Shown here piece after piece: positions 13,168 to 25,300 of a DNA stretch of 64,000 bases. The stretch lies in contig NC_135240.1 in NCBI RefSeq assembly GCF_947623445.1, forward strand, positions 21,948,001 to 22,012,000, given 5' to 3'. The stretch comes from Clavelina lepadiformis. Lineage: Eukaryota; Chordata; Ascidiacea; Aplousobranchia; Clavelinidae. The position numbers and the translations under genes are program-made. The notes under the pieces were generated by a model. That model ran no database searches, was not told where the DNA came from, and saw nothing but the letters and a program-made list of their open reading frames with translations. Position 1 is the first letter of the stretch. Each line of letters begins with the position of its first letter.

Positions 13168-13173
13168 AATAAA
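13168..13173 (+). terminator. Probable poly(A) signal of STARD10
   Basis: AATAAA lies 123 bases after the TGA stop, a normal distance for a 3' UTR of this gene. Confidence 0.55.
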
Positions 13174-13199
13174 GTTAGCAGCATCAGTGCAATAGAATT

Positions 13200-15207
13200 A
13201 GATGCATTTCCACAGTCTGAATCAAACCATGTGTATGCAATAATGCATGTTATAGCGTCGTTTTTCTTTTCATTACTTTTTGCAACGGGATTGTTTCTTA
13301 ATTTGTAGTATCAAGTGTGACATGTGCTTTAAAACTGACACAGTTTGAATTGACATTTCTGACAAAACGAGTTCGTTTACTTCGATCATTTTATCTGCTT
13401 TAAATTGTAAAAACTCTTTTCAGTTTTTTTCCGTGTGAAATATGACCGTCACCAAAATAATTTTTCTGGAATGCATGATTTTTCATCAAGGTTGCAATAT
13501 ACGTGCTTTAAGAAATTGCTCGGGATCTCCTCGATTTGGGTTCACAATTTTGTTAAATTCGAGTAAATTATCAGAAATTATTATTTATCATCTCATATTT
13601 CTGCCAAATCTAATTTTGAATAGTGTTTTGGGAAAATCGGGCTGGTGCACGTTTATATTTGTTGCTACTACTTACCGTAGGTGGACATAATTTGAGTTGT
13701 AGAGTTTTTGTTTTTCATTTATGAATACCGTTTTCTTCGTTTTTGTCTGCTTTTCTTGATCAGCTAAAGAAAGGTACACCCATGTGAAGGCCATAACGGG
13801 AAAGTGTTAAGATGTAATAATTCCTGAATACTCGACTCTGACGTGGGCATGCAATTCTTTACGTGACTCCATTTTCTTTGTTAATTAAGTTTATTCCGAG
13901 ACACTTTTCCGTAATGTTTTCTTTTTTCGTACAAACTTTGTATAATTTTTAGAACTTACTATCCTACAATTTTTTGTCCATTCCAAATAGCTCTTTGTCT
14001 TATTATTTATGATATCTTCATTTCGCAACTGTTTCGTTGTCCGTTGTACGTCAAGGTACGTTTGTCTGTATTTGCACGAAGCTTTTTTGGCCGCAGTTTG
14101 CGAGTCTTTGGTTATGTATTTACGCTGAAGTCAACTGCAGTAACTTATTTTACGGGGCTTGTGTTGGCAGATTATTTCTACGGCCAGAATCGTAACCACT
14201 GCCATCAGTCCTCATTGAAATCACTTGATTTGAGGGTTAGACTCAACCTTCAATAGCGGTTGGCTAACCATATCATGGAAAAAAGTCTGAAAGGAACAAT
14301 TAATTCTGCATTAAGCTTTAGGTGCTGATCTGTTTCATATGCTGTAATTGGTTTGTGTGACGAATGAGAATTATTTCATCAATGTGTAGTGGCATTAATG
14401 TTTTCATATTTTGTCCGTCGCCCTTGATACTAAATTTATGCTTTTGTTTTCGCTATCGCTTTTCCAACCGGCAAACGAAACCTCTCAATATTTTTGACAG
14501 TGATTGGCATTTTATTTAAACTTCCGGGTGCTGGTTTTCATGACGCGCTACTGTAACCCAAACATCGTAACATTCATATATGATTAGTGTTTACTTCATG
14601 AAGCGGAAATTTTGTTTCGTATCAGTATCATATAAACTGCCCAAGAGCAGTGAAAATTCATGTCATATGATTGTCTGTTCTTTGGTGCACTTTCATGTTG
14701 AGTATTTACATCATATCAGTTTCTGTTTGTCTGTTTGAAGGCTAAGTCAACGTTTCAATAAAATATTTCTACGAATGTTCATTATGGTTTCATTTTTTAT
14801 AATGGTTAAATAGCGCGTAAAACAGTGGGAGTAACAGCTGTCGAAATGTTTCGAATTTTCAAGGAAATGATAATGTAACTGTACTAACTACAAAAAGCGT
14901 TAAATAAGCATTTGATATTTCATCGTTTGCCTGACGTAACATGCCAGCTTTTCAACCATATTAATGTAAGCTCAACTATTTAAGAAATAACAGTAATGTA
15001 TTAAACACATAAACATCCAGGCTCTTAACTTCATCTTAACAATAAAAATGAACAAATAAAAACACAAATCGCAGTCACAGCATATAAATAGGCGCGAAAA
15101 CAAACAATGCATGAAGAAAGGAAGTATATAGGAAGGTATACAATATAAGTAGATAGTAAACGTAAAGGTCACTGCATTACGTAATGCAAGCAAAACTAAT
15201 CTGAAGC
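13200..15207. other. Intergenic region between two convergent genes
   Basis: STARD10 (+) and the giant cadherin (-) converge here. I see no exon, RNA gene or clear repeat; the sequence is T-rich with only short open frames. Long 3' UTRs of either gene could occupy part of it. Confidence 0.5.
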
Positions 15208-15213
15208 TTTATT
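15208..15213 (-). terminator. Probable poly(A) signal of the Dachsous-like gene
   Basis: TTTATT on the plus strand is AATAAA on the gene strand, 131 bases beyond the stop codon at 15344. No closer signal is seen. Confidence 0.5.
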
Positions 15214-15343
15214 TTGCAAGTACAGCTAACAGGATAGCAAACCGAAATGTTAAGGAAAAACTGTATATCTTCGTGCAAGAGATTTTAGTAAATCTAAAGC
15301 ATACTGTAAAGAAAATAATTAAAAATAAATCTGTTGGGCTGGG

Positions 15344-16372
15344 CTATACATGCAAAATTCGTTCTTTTTTCTCGCTGGTTAAGTTGGTCTCATCCGACCT
15401 TGAGCGTTTAACCACTCCCGATTGGGGGGGAATTTTGGCGCGTGGGGGATCCCTCACAATCACCGGCGTGTCGGGAGGCGTGCGAACGGTGAGCGGTGTA
15501 AGAGATGGGGATAAACTCGGAGACATGGCGGGAGATGTCAGGCTGGAATCGTGGCTGAACGGCGATCTAGGCAACGATGTCAGTGATAGCATAGTGTTAT
15601 CCGACGTTTGGTAGGCAAGACTCGAAACGTGTGACTTGGAACCGAGCGAATGTCTAGATTTTGAACTTTCGCCGCTACTGGGTCGCTTAGATATAACGTA
15701 AGAATAAGATGGAGGAATACTGGTTCGTTTGCTGTGCGTAGTCGGCAAGAGAGTTAGTGGCTGTTGATAAATAGGCTGCGATTTTGGGCAAAGACCTTTC
15801 ATTGGAGGGTTAGTCAGCTGCCTGCCCAACCGACGTCCAATACTTGACGTCATAGGGACAGGATTTGCCAAGCTAGTAGTATGCTGGGGAACCGTAGTAA
15901 GCAGCGGTGGCGGCCGCTCTGTAACGTTGAGTGTCTCTGATGGCTGCCCGTTAGTAGGCAAAGCTGATTCTCGAGGCTGCTGATCCAAGGTAGTTTGTAT
16001 TACGGCAGCTGTCTCTTCACGTAGTCTGGCGATTTCTGAAAACACGCTGGACAAGGGATTGAATTCTGGTGTCCAGTCTTGCAGCTGGTCACTAGGACGC
16101 TCTGGCAGTGCTTTTCCTTCGTCCAAGGATCCCAGAAATGTCTTGGGTAATGGCTTCCTAATGGGTCGTGACATCGTTGCTAAACTTTCATACAGGCCGG
16201 GTAATTCCCCAATTGCTTTGCCCCTCCTACCAATGCTGGAGGAATAAGGCGGTTTAGACGTGTCCATGACACGACCGACACCCTCGTCTTCAAGTTGGTG
16301 GATGCTCGCGCTGCTTCCTGCAGGGGACGTCCTTTTGGTTGCTTCGGTGGTCTCCGATATCCTCTCGATATC
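15344..16372 (-). CDS. DCHS1: Dachsous-like gene, exon 54: C-terminal tail, 342 codons plus stop
   Basis: The longest exon of the gene. It begins DIERISETTEATKRTSPAGS and ends SEKKERILHV. Two blocks look conserved with the Dachsous tail: SSIGRRGKAIGELPGLYESL (about 16240-16180) and the tryptophan motif DWTPEFNPLSSVFSEIARL (about 16080-16020). The rest is Ser/Pro/Thr-rich with many SP and SxxS sites, so it is probably disordered and phosphorylated (inference). The acceptor CTCAAG|GATATC at 16372 has a weak pyrimidine tract but is the only one that keeps the frame. Confidence 0.85.
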   Translation of the reverse strand, partial: DIERISETTEATKRTSPAGSSASIHQLEDEGVGRVMDTSKPPYSSSIGRRGKAIGELPGLYESLATMSRPIRKPLPKTFLGSLDEGKALPERPSDQLQDWTPEFNPLSSVFSEIARLREETAAVIQTTLDQQPRESALPTNGQPSETLNVTERPPPLLTTVPQHTTSLANPVPMTSSIGRRLGRQLTNPPMKGLCPKSQPIYQQPLTLLPTTHSKRTSIPPSYSYVISKRPSSGESSKSRHSLGSKSHVSSLAYQTSDNTMLSLTSLPRSPFSHDSSLTSPAMSPSLSPSLTPLTVRTPPDTPVIVRDPPRAKIPPQSGVVKRSRSDETNLTSEKKERILHV

Positions 16373-19300
16373 CTTGAGAATTTAAATTTTAGTATTTATA
16401 CAAAATTTTCAAGGAAAATAGTTTGTTGTTATTGTGTTTTGTTTGTTATTGTCAAATTATTGCAGTTTTTCTGTCACACACAGCATAACTATAAGTTTAA
16501 TCAGTAAAAAAAGTAAAACTTTTATTGATGGCGTAAAAAATACGCGGTAACATACCTGTTGTATCCCGGAGTCAGCGACCCGATGTTCAACTTCATTGAG
16601 CGGTGAAACCGACGTCGGTTGTCGTCCGGACGACGGAGAAGATGACGTAATGTAGTTGACTTCGTCATCTTCGGGCGATTGGTTTAATGACGTCAGGTTT
16701 GAATTTTTGTTCATCGGACGATTATAAATAGCAGTGGTTGCTGCAGTGTTTGCAGTAGTTAAAAAATATATACATTCTGTAATCACGTATTTATGCTCAT
16801 AAATTACTGTATTTTAGCGTTCAAAACGTAGGAAATATTAAAAAATAAATTACAGTTATTTATAATTTTACGAACACTTTCTTCTACAACAACATAATTC
16901 ATATTGTAGGCTGAGGTACTGATAGTAGACGACAATCCACCTGCAACATGTCCATTACAAGGATCGTCCTGTAAGCTCGTGTTTTTTGGTTGGAATATTC
17001 TCCTGCCTTTCTTACTGGCAGAAGTTATGGCCTTTAGCTACAAAAACAACAGCAAAAATAACATAAAGTTTACATTACGAGATATCGTGTATTTTTAATA
17101 GTTTCAGATTCTTTACCTGATAGTCACCGGAAGAGCCATTTCCAATCGCTTTTCCACCGTTTTTAAGAGTGCCGTTATGGTGACTACCATTCATGCCATT
17201 CACAGCTGCATATTTTGGACTGTCTGGCGATGGGTGCTCTGTCTCTTTTGGTAGGTCATGGAAAGATTCTTGTTTACTTGCCGGGCTACCAACCTTCTTA
17301 GGCACAGTGTCTGGATCTTTGCTGCAATGAAAAAAACAAAAAATCTACCACGTTTTGCACCACACATCACGAATGCGATCCTTGTAAAAAGCGTAGCGAT
17401 TAATTCAAACATAATCTTAGAGGGGAAACGTGAAGCCAAAGCTTACTTTCTGAAATGATAAAATGTTTCAAAATAAAGACTTGACGTTTTACCTGTATCT
17501 CCTCATGCAACAGCATCTAACCAATACGAATACCCCGATTATAAAAGCAATACCAAGAAGGATTCCGAATACAATCGCTAGGATGGAGCCCAAAGCGATG
17601 GCGGCAGGTACTCCTGAAAAGAAAGGCAAACATCTTCATTTTTGATGGAAAACGTAAGTTATAAATCATTGTCTGCCAATTAAAAATCACATACACTGTA
17701 AGTGCGCCAAAAATATAGCACAAAATAAGGGACATATCTAAACGTGGCCACATACTGCCTTAATACTTCGAATCTTAGACATAAGGCCAGGAATACAGAT
17801 GCAAGTTGTAACCTGTAATCGTGACTGTGACCGAAGCTCTGGTTTCAAGAGTCGAGGATTCTATGGTCAGTGTCAAATATCTCGGATCACCGCTGTCGAG
17901 TTGCTGAGCTAATCCGATGACACCCGTGTCATTGTTTATGACGAACGTTGGTCTACTCGGAGATGGACTCTCCTGCAGTGTGAAGTGTATGACGCCATCC
18001 ACTCCACCGTCCTGATCAGTGGCGTTTATCTGAGAAAAGCGGAGAAAAGTACGTGAATGTTCCTCCATTGTTTGCAATTTGTTTAATTCCTGGCTGCTTT
18101 TTCTGGAGTGGCTCGAAAAATTTCCTCAAGATTTGGGGTGTTCCCAAACTTAAATGCCGATCGCTTTATTGAGTTACAGTTACAATATTTCGCTTTCAAA
18201 TTTATATCTATTTTAGCAACTCACTTATCTTACCTTTCCAACAATATACCCAGTTGGCGAGCCGTAGGGAACACTGAATTTGAATTCAGGATCACTGGTT
18301 ACTTGGCCCCCAATCACAAATTGCGGCGGATACTCATCGACTGGGATTACATTCAACACAATCGAAATAGGGTCAGAACATTGGTCAAGGTCACAAGCTC
18401 TCACTTGGAAAGAAAAACTCGAGCATTGTTCGAAATCGATGCTGCGTTAATAACAATTAAAATCGAATCTTAGACAGTTGAAGGTGTGACAAAGTTTTAA
18501 TTCAGGGTAAGTCCCAATCATCAAGCGACTCACCATAAAAAATAATTGTTAACAGTAGAGTGTTCTTACGTGACATTATTATTATACAGCAAGAAGTTAG
18601 TTAGCATGCGCCTACTTTTGTGTGGCGTAAACTGCGCCAGTAACCGGTACAACTGCGAAGAGGCTGCGAGGATCCGGACATCCGGATCCATCCTTACTCC
18701 TACCAACATCCAGGACTTCGAAAGTGATCCGGCCATAGCTTCCTCCATCGTTATCTAGCGCAGTGATGTAGAAAAGTGTCTCGTTCGCTCTTGCAGTCTC
18801 CAGGACATCAACCTGAAATGAGGTAATTGCATGGTACAAATCGTATTCATTGCTCATATAAAACTTTAATAACTGAACAAATGGAATTGTAACATTACAT
18901 AGCAGAAGTAACGTGAAGTGAGGTAGTCAGAGAATTAATTGCCCGGACGAATACACTACTAGTTATACCTGGTCAATGAGAACAGAAATTTCCGGCTTGA
19001 ACTCATTAACGTCTTCGATGTCAACTGCTATGCTCGCTGTTGATTTGGCAAGCAACGGACTTCGAAGGTTAGTGACCTGTACTGTGAGCTCATAATGGGT
19101 TTTTGTTTCGTAATCGACAGTCTGCAACAAAAACGAAGGGGTGAATTTTCATATGGTGAAAAGATTTCTTAAATTTTTACGTTTAATGTAATGCTTTTGA
19201 GTGCCAATGTTTTTTATTAAAGGTAGAAGATCTCGGTTGTTAATTTTATAGTTCAATGTCAAAAGCTAGCTAATATTTTTGAAATCAAACGAAGCGAAAC

Positions 19301-22300
19301 CAGACACAGACCTTTGCATTGAGAAGAGCACAACCGTCAGAGGGCGGTATGCAATCCACAAGCTCAAAAGCCCTATCGGAGTCGCCAGATATTACTTTAA
19401 ACTCCAAATCAACTGGAATTTGGTCGTCTGGATCGAACGCCACAACCTGTACACAAAGGAAGCATTTTAACAACCGATACATGGTCGACGAAGCGTTATA
19501 CAAATTTCATTCTGATAAAAAACTGAAACTGTTGTGATAAGACTTATACGTCTATACTCGCAGAGGCAATTATGGGTCATACCGTTAAAACAGGGTTGGG
19601 TGACGCGGTACCGGCTTCGTTGTTTTCTTGCACTCTGCCGTAGTAGTGACTCTGATTGAACCTGGGTCTGTTATCGTTATCATCTGTTACCCTGATCAGC
19701 ACGGTCGCATTACTGCAGGTATTCAATGCAAAAGTTTAAGAAACATGAAACATGAAAGAGCTCCACTTGAACAGATGTAAGAAATGTAAGTTGAAAATTA
19801 CACGAAAGTAATCGCGATGATACAGAATATGATGAGAAATGTGTAGTAGATAGAAATATAATGGACACCTGTTTCTCTGTGGGCTGCCGCGGTCAAACGC
19901 TGACACCGTGAGGGTGTATGAGTCCGTTGTTTCTCGGTCCAGGTCGCCGGCGACACATATCTCACCAATACTTTCACCCCCTAAACCGGTGTAACTTCGA
20001 ATTTTGAACACATCGGCTACGTTTCCTGCCAATATCCTGGAAGAAATTCGAAAAATCGTACATTTTTCCGAGTAAACTGCATCGCTACTATGGGTATGTT
20101 AGCGGTAACTCATTTCCAAGCATATCACTGCAAGTAACCGCGCGCAATCTTGTGCAGTACAACTACAGGTTTTTAAACGCTAGTAATATACAGTAGCGTA
20201 TAGACAACGTCCAAACTGTGACATACAAACTAGCAACAGAACCTAACATAATTATATTTCAGTGGAGTGTCTAACGACAATGTCTAGCATGTTATCTGAC
20301 ATTAAACTGTCACTGTCTGAAAAGCCATTGGCAACCAATACAAGCCGCACTGCACTCACTCGAAATATACATCCTTGTTGTTACGCTCGTAGTCTGCGTC
20401 GCTTGCAGTGACGTTGACCACAGACGCATTACGTAATGCAGACTCTGTGACTTGGGCTTCGTATGTCGTTTTACCGTACATAGGAGCATGGTTGTTTTCG
20501 TCACGTCTCTGTCAAATATATTAATACCATTTAGAATTTTGAAAAGACAACGTCAATTAAAGCGTTATTAAAATGATAACAGCCATCGGTAGCGCATCTC
20601 TAGCACTAGATCATTAATCTAAGAGATGAAACTTTAACAAGATTGCTTTGAGGAAAAAAGCACCTCGATTCTTACAGACGTTGATCTCACTATTGGGGGT
20701 TCCCCGTGGTCAAACGCCTCCACTTCCAGATTGATGAGAGCGGATTGGGAAGTGAACGTTACACTCGCATTTGTATGAATTTCACCTGGAAGTGAGGAAA
20801 TGATGAAACAACAGAAGACCGAAAATTGACTGTACTATTCAATTTTGGGGATTCATCGTGATCATGTCAAGGTTTAGTTTGATGTCATACCTGTATCAGG
20901 ATCGATTGCAAATATGGGGATATTTGGAACAATGCTTCCCAGTCTGTAAGAGACCCGACCGTTGCTGCCAGAATCTACGTCATCTGCATGAATCGTTATG
21001 ACGGAAGTGCCAGCCGATGCTAGTTCGTCTAATGTCGCCTGTTATAGAGAAATATTAAGAAAAAGGTACTAAGCAAGCTTACAGCATAGACAACTAATAT
21101 TTACGGTCAGTATCAAACCTGGTAAGAATCTTGGTCAAACGTAGGAGCATTGTCATTAACGTCGGCGACTATGATTTCGATTTTAGCGGTGCTGTTGTAG
21201 CGACCGTTTAATGCTTCAATTTCAAGAGAGAGATTTTGCACCGTTTCGTAGTCGAGGGGTTTGGCCAAAAACAGCCTACCACCCATCCTGTACAAGGTAT
21301 AGAATGCAATATAATGAGCAGGTCACATAATGTGAAAATAATTATTGCTCTGACGTTTATTTGACACATAATTAGGTACATTATTTATGAATACCACAAT
21401 CTCATAGAATTGTAACCACCATATAGCAAAACAGCTACAAAGTTGTAATACGCTAGATACAGGTTTTCATTTAAACAACAAGTAATAGAGACAATTGTTA
21501 ACAACATATAAAAATTAAATGATACGCAATTGCTCAAATTAGTCCAGTTCATAATAAACGAATGAAGAGAAAGGCAAATAAACAAAGAAAAAAAATCTAA
21601 TTCTAAATCTTTATGTACCGGTCAATACTGAAGTAGCCACCAGGGTTACCATCGGGCCTGAACAAAAACGTAACTGGCGGTGCTTGATCAATGTCGTTTG
21701 CGGTGACCACAGTGACCACTTTCCCTACGACTGTCCCTTCATCAACCACGACAGGCTCGGAGGGCACAACAAGAGTTGGCCTGTGGTCGTTCGCGTCCAC
21801 CACGGTGACCTGGACCGTACAAGTGCCAGTCCTACGAGCCGTATCGTCGGGCAGGTCAGTTGCATGGATGGTGAGAGAATAACTGCTTTGTATCTTAAGA
21901 GCAATATGGTCTGTACTAATTTATGATCATGATATCGTGTTTATTAGTTATCATATTCAGTTTTAGATAGCATCAAAGTAAATTTAATATAATTTTATTG
22001 ACACAAGTTTGACGTTTCGGTGGCGGTCTAGCGTAATTTTAAACATAAATTGGTGTTATCCTCAGTTTAAATGAAAGAGACCATTAAATCAACAAAAACA
22101 AGAAATTTGTATCCCTTAGAACTTTCAGCTTTAACCAGATGAAACCAGTTAATGCTGGATACTTTACCTCGTAATCCAATCTACGCGAGGTCCTCACCAC
22201 ACCAGTGGCGGCGTCTACAGCAAACACGTTGTCAGTATCGCCTGAAATGATGTCATAGCGAACTCTGCCATTGTTACCAGAATCTGGATCAGTTGCTGAG

Positions 22301-25300
22301 ACCTGGGAAGAGAAATGAAAACGTGAAGGTGAAGGATTGAACTGAGTTATTCTACAAGGTATAATCGAATCATACCTATAAAATTACCTTAAAAATCCGA
22401 TAAAGTAGTTTATTGAGAGTTTATTTTTATATTGACTGTGCCTGAGTATTAATTATATCCATTATTCTTCTAAGATATATAAAATTAAATTGATTAAAAC
22501 CGGGAAAATCGAACGGAACTTCCGAGCTAAATCTATCAAGTGTGCACTTCAAATTTCGACCTGCACTATGTCAGTGGCTGGTTCTTGTTCTAAAATCTTC
22601 GCATAATAGTTTTGTGAAGAAAATCTTGGCGAGTTGTCATTTTCGTCTTGCAGTTGGACATTGACTGTCGTGAACCCGTAAACTGTACCTGATGAGTCGG
22701 AAGAGGCACTGGCATACACGACCAGTCTAATGCTAGGGATAAGAAATATTATATAAAGTTGCTTGTATGTTATGTAACATAACGAGATACCGTTATACAA
22801 TTTATTCTGTTGTGCAATTTGCAGTTTATAGGCGACGACAATTTTGTGGTATATTTTTAATATTACACGTATAGAGATTCAAGTTAAATTCGAACAAATT
22901 TTTCGTTAATATAAAACTTAATACAATACTTATATATAGTGGTAAAAAAAACTTTGTTCAAATGGACTTACTTTGGTCGTGTTTCATAATCCAACAAAGT
23001 TCGATCAACTACTGTGATCTCCCCATCGCTTGAGATGGAAAATGCTTCGTCATTGCCAGACAGGAAATTATAAACGATACTTCCCGTTATTGTGGTCCCT
23101 ACCGGCTGTGCAGTGACCTAAATATTCATATTTTTAAAATTAATTTTGTGAAGCTGTATAGTCATAATTTCAGTTACGGCAACCATTTCATTAATCCATG
23201 TATTTGTCCTTCCTTAATTAATGGTCTCTGGCCTTGTACGATAAACAACATTAATTTTATTTCAAACATCGTGTACAAGATGCAGACCGCTATACCTTTG
23301 TGACTCGATAACCATCAGTCACTATTTCCAACATGGTGGGGCCGTAAGAAGCTTCGTCGAACTGAAGCTTTGCAGTAGTCTCTCCTACTGCGTGAAAAAA
23401 AGGTTTGGCAATAATGAATATGACTAATGCGGATTCACGGTGATCTTCAACTAGATATCCTAACTTCATTCATTTTCACTTAACCAGTTAATTAACCAAC
23501 TTGCTGCGAATCAACCAACCTATCAAAATTACGACGACGGCTTGAGCGCTAAGAGGGGGATTCCCTTGATCCGAAGCATTGACAAAAAGAACGTATTGGG
23601 AAGGGAAGTCCATCGGAATGGAGGCGGTAGTGCGAATGGTACCGGTAGTTACGTCGATACTGAAAACGCTCTCAGTGGTCGAACCGTCCGCAAAGCTGGT
23701 TATCAAATTCCACAAATTAAAACTACTACAACCGTTAAAAGCACCGAATCGTGCCCATGGTAGAGCGGGATTCTTACAAACCTGTATGTTACTGAACCGT
23801 TTCGATCCAGGTCTTTGTCTTGGGCAATAACTTGGGCTAAATCCACTCCAGTTGCCACGCTTCTGGTAACGTTCACGCGTATCAATGGCTCGTCAAAAAC
23901 GGGAGAATTGTCGTTCACATCAGTCACTGTAGCAATACAAACATATTTCTAAAAACATCTAAGAACTTCGCTTTTTAATTCATTAATAGCTTTAGACGAG
24001 ATTCATTGAACGCTACCTGTGACATCGACTGGAACAGAAGAAATCCGCGGGTTATAAGGTGACGAATCTACCGCGATAACCGAGAAAACGTGCTGGGATT
24101 TCGCTTCCCGATCAAGTGCAGCGATAGTACTAATAACCCCAGTATCTTGATTAATTGAAAACAGACCGTCCAAAGTGTTGCTGAAATCGTTTGAATCAAG
24201 GAAGTAGCGAACGTTGCCGTTTAAACCTTCGTCTGCATCTGTAGCTCTCACAGTAAACACATATTGTCCCCTGTGTTGTAAATAACATGACGTGTTAGAA
24301 TATAACAGCTGCAAATGCTGTACAATATACGTTACAAGCTGGGGTTTACGTAGAACTGTAGGGGACGAATTGAAGATAGGGCGAAGTTTGATAAAATCCA
24401 ACCGTTCATTAATTACTATCAGCACCAAATCACGATTTCAGCGGTATGTAGTATTGATTCCTCGATAACAATTTACGTAAAAATCAATTTTTGATTTGCT
24501 TACTCTGGCAAACCTTCCTCTATGGAGCTACTAAAAGAGCTCTGTGGAAATTGGGGGTCGTTATCATTCCAATCCAGGACATTGATTTCTACCACCCCCA
24601 CGGAGCTTAAACGCGGTTCCCCGTTATCCCTGGCCATCACGGTCAGCTGATAAGTAGGGGTGGTTTCCCTGTCTAGGCTCCTGATCGCCCTTAATGCTCC
24701 CGTCGTTGAATTTAAGGAGAAATCGGCATCCTCGTTGCCAGCTGACAAAAAAGGAGGAGGTTCGATAGGGCAAATAGGTTGATGGTTTTTGTATATTTAA
24801 GCTTATTTACATTTTGAGTGACAAGATATGCCTTTTGTGAAAAGTGAACAACATGTGAGACTGTCTTCAACACTACGTCAATATTTGTATGTAATGACAG
24901 AATCATTCGCGGAGAACTGAATAAGTCAAAAGCACATCATACAGGTACACACAACTACCTGTGATGGTGTACGTTATTTTTCCGTTATCTCCATCATCTG
25001 TATCAAGTGCACAAATGATGAAGACAAGAGTTGGAGTCTCAACTTGCTCCGGGAGGTCGAGTTTCACAAAAAGAGGGGGCTCCCTGCTGTTATCTTCAAG
25101 AGAAAACTGAGGTGAATTATCGTTGATATCCACCACGGATACGTGAACTACACACCAGTCGTACAGCGACGGAAAGGAACCATCCTCCACATAAACTGAA
25201 ATAAAGAGACGAAGACATAAGGCCGGGAGATGATTACCGTTATCTGTTTCCAGTAAGACAAGGACCGATTATAGTTAAAACTTCAATTCATGCAAAAAAC

